Shown here piece after piece: positions 51,721 to 60,700 of a stretch of 64,000 nucleotides of DNA. Where the stretch lies: positions 12,336,001 to 12,400,000 of the forward strand of contig NW_024464918.1 of the NCBI RefSeq assembly GCF_017591425.1, read 5' to 3'. A program made the translations under genes and the position numbers. The notes under the pieces were generated by a model. It was not told where the DNA came from, made no database searches, and saw only the letters and a program-made list of their open reading frames with translations. Each line of letters begins with the position of its first letter. Positions within the stretch are counted from its first letter, which is position 1. This stretch comes from Ochotona curzoniae. Its lineage: Eukaryota; Chordata; Mammalia; Lagomorpha; Ochotonidae.

Positions 51721-54700
51721 GTCAGGCCACTGGAAGGCATTGCATTAGTGTGCCTCCCACCGCCACCACCAAGGCTGCTTTGGTGTCAGGGCAGCCCTGT
51801 GATCTTGCTGTGATCTCCCCTATGGTGAGAAAGTGTTCAACTGGCTGGGTGTGAGAGAACACTTGTCAGAACCAGTCAGCTTCCTGTGGCTGGAAAAGAC
51901 ATTCACAGCCTTCCTGTTTCATTTTCTCTTTATTCACACAAATAAATGTGTTTTCCTCCTCCCTCTTTCGCTTGTCATCCTGTTAATATAAATTGGCCTC
52001 AGGATGTTCCAGCCGCACTCACGCTGGGAAGGCAGGATGGGGCTCGAGACATCACTTTCTAGGACAGTGTGTGGACATGAGATACAGAAGTGGCACATTT
52101 GGAAATAGAGAGGCTCTTTTTCTCCCCCTCAAGGTGGCTTGGAAAGTAGAGGAGAGGTCTGGGAAGAGGCTTTGGCATGGCACTAAAAAGCTTCATGCAA
52201 AATTGCCTTCATGCAAAATCTCAATATGAAGTGATCTTTTCAGTATGGTTTCAGTGTACTGGTATGCGAACCTAGTCTCACTCTAGATTATTGAAAGAAA
52301 CAAAATGCCTTGCTCCTGTTCAGAGTGAAATGGAGTGTCATTGGACTGTGGTCTGAAATGATTCCTACTTTAAATGCAGATTTGGTTTTGCTTAATCACC
52401 TTGCAACCATTCAGTATCTGGATATGTATTCTTCAGGGTTGGTACAGAGCTATTGATCATTTAAAAGGAAGCATGTTTGCTTCCTTCGAAGGATGTTACC
52501 CAAAGGTGTGAGTGCATATTCATTCTGCTGGAAGCATGAATAGATTCCAGGCTGTCTACTTAGCCAGTCCCGTTGCTGCTGGGTTGGCCTGGCTCTGCGG
52601 CCTGCATAGTTGTTAGCCCTGAACTTCAGCCACCTTCTTGCAATCCATTCTTAGGAATGCCCTTAAAACCCCAGACTGCTCAGGCCACTCTGCAACTTGA
52701 CACCCTTTCAGAGCTGTCTTTGTGGGGGGGCGGGGGGGGGGTAATGTATTCATCTCCCTTAAGGTCACTGCGGAGGCTCTGGGTGACCTTCTACTCAGAC
52801 CTCAGGGTATTCATGTGTGTTGATCCTTCTACATGCAATTTTCCTCTTGTTTCACTTCCTTGCCCTGTTCTCCAGATCTGAACTTTAATGACTCCTCGGC
52901 AAGTGGCTCTCTGATCTTGCAAGGCAAGTTTTGATCTAATGGTTAAATTCACATGGTACTCTGACCTCCTCTCATCACTCAGCTCAGTTATAAATGCTAA
53001 CAGAAGACCTCTGGGCTCTGAGAGAGTAGAGATCAGTTAAATGTAGGGTGACAAGCATAGCCTAGCACATGCAGGTATTAATAAGCATGGCTTCGCTTCC
53101 TAGATCTTTGAGGAAATGAGGCAGTTACTGTTTCACTGAAACATTACCTGTGGTATCTTTGTTCACCCTAGGAGCCACTGGAATTGAAGACCGGCTGCAG
53201 GAGGGCGTTCCAGATACCATCGCTGCTCTGCGAGAGGCTGGGATCCAGCTCTGGGTCTTGACTGGAGACAAGCAGGAAACAGCAGTCAACATCGCCTATT
53301 CGTGCAAGCTGTTGGACCAGACTGACACCGTGTACTCTGTTAATACCGAGAGTCAGGTGAGCCCTAAGAAGCAACCAGTCAGTGACAGAGCAGCCCCTGG
53401 GCAGCAGAGGACAGCCTGGTGCACACTCCAGGGAGGTGCCACATGGTAGTTTAAGTATTTGAGTCCCTACGTTTCAAAATAGAGAACTGGTTTCAGGATC
53501 TTGCCTTTTGGCCAGACACAGCCCTGGCTGCTGCAAATACACAGGGAAGTGAACAAGTGAATGAGAGAGATCAATTGTTCTCCCTGTTCCAATATTTTGT
53601 TAAACAAGGATTAATTTTCACCATCACATTGGCTGATGAACATGGGAGATGGGCTTTGAGATGTGGGGGACACTAGCACAACAGCCTAGTGCCCAAAGTC
53701 CTTGCCTTGCATGTCCCAGGATCCCATATGGGTGCCGGTTCTAATCCCGGCGACTCCACTTCCCATCCAACTCCCTGCTTGTGGTGTGGAAAAGTAGTTG
53801 AGAACGGCCCAAGGTATTGGGACCGTGAACCAACGTGGGGGACCCAAAAGAAGCTCCTGGTTTAGGTTTGGCTCAGCTCTGGTCATTGCAGCCAGTTGGG
53901 GGGTGAACCAGCTGATGGAAGATCTTTGTCTCTCCTTCTCTCTGTTAATGTGACGTTCTAATTTCATAAAGTAAATTTTTTTCTTATTAAAAAATCTATG
54001 GGAAACATGAACAAGGAAAGCATTGGGTGGCAAGGAGGTGAGTGGCAGATGATTCAGACTTAAAGCATCTCATAGGGTAAAGGATGGAGAAGAGGGAAAG
54101 AGATGGAACATGAAACAGCCAGAGAAGGAGGCAGCAGAGGACACTGGGTCTCATGCTGCTCCTTCCATTTTGCTGATCTAGACACAGAATAGCAGCTTAA
54201 GGGGATTATGTTATGGCTTTGTTCCGTGGAGAAATTATACACAACTCTTTAAAAAGAAACCTTGAGAAATGCCTAAGGCCCTTTAGATGAATCAAAACCT
54301 CATCTACTTTCCTTTCAGGTGTACAGATTATACTATGATTAGATTAACCGCTAATGAATTTTCAAAGAGGAAATAATCTCAGAAAAAACCATCGGCTTTA
54401 ATATTATGCTTAGGACATAAAGTAAGTTGTAGCTTCCTTGAATCTAGAGTTCCGTAGTAGGGATGGAGTCTGCCTGTCCTGCTTGCCAGGGAAATTCAGT
54501 TTGCAGTGCTTCTCTTCGTGCAGGTAGTTTTGGAAGGCAGGCCTGGGGAAGTATGTGAGGCAGCCAGGCTGGGTGTTGGGGAAGGGGCAGGCAGGAGGAA
54601 CCAGTTTCTGGAGATTGTCTTATATGCAGAGCATCCATAGCAAGCTTGAGATGTTGGTGATTAAGTAGCCAAAGCTTCTAAGGAGCAGCTGGCCACTGTG

Positions 54701-57700
54701 TATCTTTAAGGCAGTCACTGCTAATCCTTTCTGAAAGGTCTAATCTCTTCCAAGACATTGACTGAATCCTCATCCTTGCCTATATTCCTAGACCCAGTGA
54801 AACCATAAGAGGGATTCTTGTCAACTCCTTGTCAGGAAATAGGTAACGAATGCATTAACTGGGAGAAACACATTGTGCATGTCAGCTTTATCTAGACCTC
54901 AGTTTAATTATGACATAGTCATTATCTATTTCCTTTAGGGGTGTTTGGCCCAATGCACTATGAATTAATTTAGAACAAGTGTTTCTTTGTTGTGTATTTT
55001 ACAGCAATAATCAGGGTGTGGGACCTATATAGACCTCAGTATGCTCATCATTCGTGAGAGGAAGGAAGTGCTAGCCCAGCACTGGAGAGTTGATCTGTGA
55101 AGGAGATTTGAAATGGGGTAATACACTAGATAGGAACTAAAAGCAACAGTTGCTATTGTTATTGTAACTAAATATATTGAAAGCTTAATGTAGTCCAAAT
55201 GTCACACTTCTTGAACTTCATCTTCCTCACCTATACAATAGGGATTAAAAATATTTACAGTAAAACACGTGACAGGGTTAAGCAGTATGACAGAAGACGC
55301 ACAGTTCTTTGGCATAGTGCCTGTATTATTTATAGCTGCAAAACCAATGACCTCAAAGCTTGGCAGTTGAAACAGCAGTGGCTTCTAAGGGTCGTGATTC
55401 TGGGGGCATCGTAGCTGGCTGCGTCAAATTGAAAGTCTCTCTTGAGGCAGCAGTGCAGTGACCATAACCCTGGCCCAATCTGAGAGCTCTATTGGGTGTG
55501 TGAGTAGTGTGGGAATGGGAAGGAAGAAGATTTGCAAGTGCCTGTGTGCCTCGTGCTGTAGGCCTTTCTATGTAGCTGCTACACAGCATGACGGCAGGAT
55601 TCCCCCAAAGGGAGCCATCAGGAGACAGTGAGAACCAGTATCAAGTCAGAAGCCGTGATCTTTTTATAACCTAGTGTGGAAAGTGACATCCCGTCCCTTT
55701 TATGGAATTCTTTTCAGTGGAAAGAAGTCCCTAGGTCTAGCACATATTCCAAGAAAGGAGATTAAAACAAAGCCAGAAATACCAGTAGACGCTTAACTAT
55801 TTAGAAGGTTGCCCCGCTACGAGATCTGATGTGGATTAAATGCTTAATAAGTAGTAAATATTGTGGTTCCTATCCTTAGAAGTTGAAAGTAAAGTAATTC
55901 AGAGACCTAAATTTGAAGCTTATATTTCCAGTGACTTGCTATAATCATGTGTTGGAAAATTGATATATGAGTGATGCCAACTTCAATCTGCAACGAGGAG
56001 GACACTGAAGTGGTTCCCACTCACTCCGTGAACCACTACTGGGACCCCTTCAGGCTTGATTGTATAGTTACTTTTGCAATATTGCATTTAGCATCCTCTA
56101 AAGACTCAGAAATGATAAACTGGCTTTAGAAAAGTCTAGGTAAGTGATCCCCAAACCTGTTACTTGCAACCTTGCCAGAAATGAACATATGAGCTGTTTT
56201 GGATTGACTTAGTGATTTCATTAAATCGAACCACTTTGATTGTTGTTTGCATGTAGAAGATATTTACTGTACTGTTAATCAAGGAAAATTACATCCCTTG
56301 TGATGGATAAAGGAACATTGTGAAATGAAGAGTATCTGAATAAAACAATGATGTTGAAAAATGAGTAACACATTGTTCACCAGAGTCTTCTCTGTGTTTA
56401 TTTTTAAGTAACGATCACAGTGGTGAAAAGGGTGTTAAGAATGTAAGTAGAACCAAAGATAAGACTTATCTCTGATATAATCTGAAATATGAGAGAACTG
56501 GTAAAAGGAAATACCTTCCCTACAACAATACCAGGTCAAAAGCTCAAAAAAATTCAGAATTTTTTCAATCAGTAAAAGACTTTCACATCTATAATCAGCT
56601 TGTACAAATGTAGCCAGTAATTAATACCTATGGTTATAAATTCCCTTTATGAATAGATTCATGGATAAAAGCAAGGTCAAAGTATTTTTTGACTTAGGAA
56701 GCTAGTAATAGTGATGCTACTGCCTGCTGAAGGATGACTGTGAGTGAATGACTCAGAATCTTATTTCAATTTCCTCGTCCCTGAGATCAATAATACACAC
56801 CCAATCAGCCACACAGGAATGTTCTGAGTAAACAAAAGAAAGCCACAATAACTTATAAGAAATATGAATCATCATAGCTGGTGTATTTTAGTATTATTTA
56901 GTAACCGAAAATCTTGGTGACCTCTTTCCCTTCCCATGGTAAGGCAGTATCACTTATTCTGATCACTTATTTAGCTCAAAATTAACATGTCCTTGTTGCT
57001 GTTTCAGATACTGTGGAGAAATGTAAAAACTGGAGACTAATCCCCAAGCAATCTAGAATAGTATAGTTTTATAAGTGTTTTACATTTACCAGTCTGCTTA
57101 CCTGTATTCTATTATTATGATTGTTCACAGGAAACTTGTGAATCGATCCTCAATTGTGCACTGGAAGAGATAAAGCAATTGCATGAGCCACAGAAGCCAT
57201 GCTGCACGTTCTTCGGATTCCATCTACCCTATAAGATACCATCAGTCCCTCCAGGAGCTGCAGTTCCAGCATTTGGATTGGTCATTGATGGAAAGACACT
57301 GAATACCATTTTGCAGGGAAAGCTAGAGAAGAAGTTTCTGGAATTGACCCAGTACTGCCGGTCTGTGCTGTGTTGCCGCTGCACACCTCTCCAAAAGAGT
57401 ATGATCGTCAAGCTGGTGCGAGACAAGTTGCGCGTCATGACCCTTTCCATAGGTAATCATAGTGGGGAGATGTGTTTGACAACTTGGCAGGGATGACTTG
57501 ACGAGAGCCCGAGACTACAGGCGGGAGGTGAAGTACCATAGTCGAGTTGCTTAGGCTCAGGGTGATTGTCTCAGAGAATTGAAAATGGGGTAACTAGAAG
57601 CTAACTGGAGTAGGAGTAAATCAAAGCTCAGGTTGGCTATAGAAAACCCAAGCTTTAGATAGAGGTTAAAGTCAACAGGAGTATTGAATTCAGAACATTA

Positions 57701-60700
57701 CATTTCTTGGAAATGTTACCACCAACCATAGATTATCTGAATTCTGAAATGCAGATCAACTCATCTGCAGTAATGTGCACATCTATACAATCTCTTGTGC
57801 TTATGGTCTTAATGATCCGCTGAGTATTGATGGCTAGAAGGAAGATTGTAAACATTTGAAGTGCCTCATGTTTCATATTATTTCTCAAATGCAAAGCCAG
57901 TGCAAAGCATATCCTCAATAAATGCTGCCAAGGTCACTGATAAAGAATTGCTGAGAGAACTAAACCATAATGATGTTGAGACAGAGACATAAAAATGCAT
58001 GGACTTACCATCTTCCAAGAACAGTTGAAAAAAATTTTCATGATTTGGTCTTAGATCCTCTAGCCACATCACTCTTGGCCATGTTCAACTTCCCGGAAGT
58101 TGGCTTATTCAAACTGATGTAATGGCTTAGCTTAGCTTACTCACAAGCCTTGTCCTATTATGCTCCTGAGTTTTTTCACCGCTGCTGTCCTCTATAAAGT
58201 ACTCCTTCCAATCCCTCCACATTTTGTACTCTTCTGGGAGCTCCCTTGGCACCTAGTACTCCAGAGTTCTGTCATATGTTCTATAATGGCCTACTAAGTG
58301 GACTATGAGGTGCTTGAGTAAAGGAACAATATTTCTCTTGTTCCCTATTGGATCTCACAGCAATTACATGGTATATGTGTAGGCCCTTCCTTAGAACTTT
58401 GCATGGTTTTAAGTTATCTCTGATCAAGTAAGGTCTGAACATATTAAATGTAGTATTTCCGGAATGAACAATTCATAACTTTTTGTTAAAAAATATTATC
58501 GTGACTGGTGTATTTTTTGCAATGTTGGTTATGTTTTGGTATGGCTATTGTATAAAGTAAATTTTATCATGGGTATGTATGTCATAGGGAAAGTGATATA
58601 TGTAGGGGTCAGATCTTTTTGTGTTTTTGAACATTTATTGGGAGTCTTGTAACATATCCCACTGCATAAGGGGAGACCTAGGGACACTCCTATAGAGTGT
58701 GCCAGCCTCTCTTCTTCCTTTATGGGCAAAGAAGATGGTTTTCTCTTCTGCACATAAAATAAGAAATCTATTACCTATTGTGAAATGGTGGAACTTTTTT
58801 ATAAAAAGCAGTACAGAACAAAAGTAAGGGGGAGGAAGAAAGAATGCAGGAATCAATCTGTAACAATTACATCCTACTCTTATACGCTGAATTGTCATCC
58901 TCTTCAGAAATGTAGACACACAAAGCTGTAGCCCAGTACTGATTCCCTGAAGTCAGAAATTGGCTCCACTGCCAAAGCCACGGAAACAAAACCAGCAGGG
59001 TGAGAAATAGCCTGAATCCACACCTCTACTCCTGTTGGTGTGCTAAGAAAAGAGGTTTTAAAGGTTAGATTTGTTCTGCCATGGGCAAGACTAAAATGGT
59101 GCATTGCCATGCCATCAAGAACAGAACAGTTGGTCTAATAAAAGCTTCCTATAATAATGGAAGTTTTAAGAGCAGTGCATATCAAATAATGAAATGAAGA
59201 TTTACTCTCTCATCCTTCTAATTCCATATCCTGTAACATAAATTATATAAATTGAATACAGCTTATTCTGAGAAGCTGCTAGAAAAAAAAAAAAGTGGGG
59301 CCCGGAGGAGGATGAAAACAATGTGGTCTGTGTCAGGGGTTGACAAACCAAGGGCCACAGCCTACTGCATTTTTTTTAAGAGATGCTTAGAATGGTTTTT
59401 TATGTTTCCGAACATAACCTTTATAAACGACAGCTAGCGTTGTAGTGACAAGCAGGGTTTATTTTGCTTGTTGACTCACAAAGGCTGACCCTTTACGGAG
59501 GTGAGCTCATTGTACCCTGGTTTCAAAGATAAAGCTCTGGCGAAGAGTGAGGGACCTGGAGAAGATCTCATAGCACACAACCATGTTCAGAGCTGCACAT
59601 GGTTACTTACACTTAGTCATTAACACTAACTGCACCAGCCACGTTCCAATAGCAGCAAGCGCTGGTGGTTGATTGTTTGGTTTTTTTTTTTTTTTTAATT
59701 TGATTGTGCAGCTTGAGAGCATTTCCATTAACACAGAAAAATGGTCTTAGTGTAAGGGAAAGATACAACAGTGAGTGTGAGATTTCTTGGCTTTTAGTCT
59801 GGTGTCCTGAATGTGCTGAGCTTGGGTGGGGAAATGGTCTATCTAGGTTTCCTCTATTCAGAAGCAAAATGGAGCATGGGAACCTTGTACCTGGCCTTGG
59901 ACACCGCTGACTGTGTGGTTTGCCTGTCATAACACTCTAGTTGGCATGGCCTGCTCAGTATACTGGCGAGCTAGATTGAGTTAGGGAAGACTATTGGTTT
60001 GAAATTCAAAAGATCTGAGTTCCAATTCTGCTGCGTGTGTTCACTAGCTGGATAACCGTCAGTAAATGTCTAAATTGTTTAGAATCTCTACTTGTTCACC
60101 AGCAAGTTCATAACATTGGTAAAGGGCATTTAGGTGAGATACCAGCATTGCGCAAGTCTCAACCACCATTGTATCCTCGAAGGCTTATGACTTTTTTTTC
60201 ATAATTTCCTTTATTTTATTAATTACATTGCCTTACGTGACACAGTGTTATAGGCACTGGGATTCCTCCCACCCCTCTCAAAACCCTCCCCCCATAGTGG
60301 ATTGCTCCACCTTGTTGCATTACCACAGTTCAAATTCAGTGGAGATTGTTTCATGAGAAGTATTTAAGAAGCATAAAGTCCAGCATGTTATTGTCCTGAT
60401 AAGTTCAACGGTTTCTTGGTCTGAAGGTAGAGCCAGCAGAGTATCATCCCAATTAAAAGCCACAACATAACATCATCAATAATTTAGAACATTATGGTAT
60501 TAATTGACATGATATTGATTAACCAATATGTTAAAAGGAAAATGCAGGTTCTTAACCATATCCTGTGACTTCTTCATAGACATTTGAATTTTAGTTTATA
60601 TACAACTGGGTTCTATACACCTTAAAATGGGTATAGATTACTATTCAGTTGTCTGATGTCTATTTTCATTTTGGTATTTAGTTGTTTATAGTGTTGAAGC

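Larger units (their letters stand above)
50390..53171 (+). other. Intron of 2.8 kb
   Basis: It holds an L2-like piece (about 50660-50990), the (CA)37 tract at 51645-51718 and a G-run at 52723-52741. The rest has no feature I recognise. Confidence 0.87.
53357..57130 (+). other. Intron of 3.8 kb
   Basis: It holds a CSINE (about 53667-53995), a MIR (about 55195-55310), an ancient repeat (about 55310-55790) and long AT-rich, unique-looking DNA (about 55800-57000) where I see nothing nameable. Confidence 0.87.
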
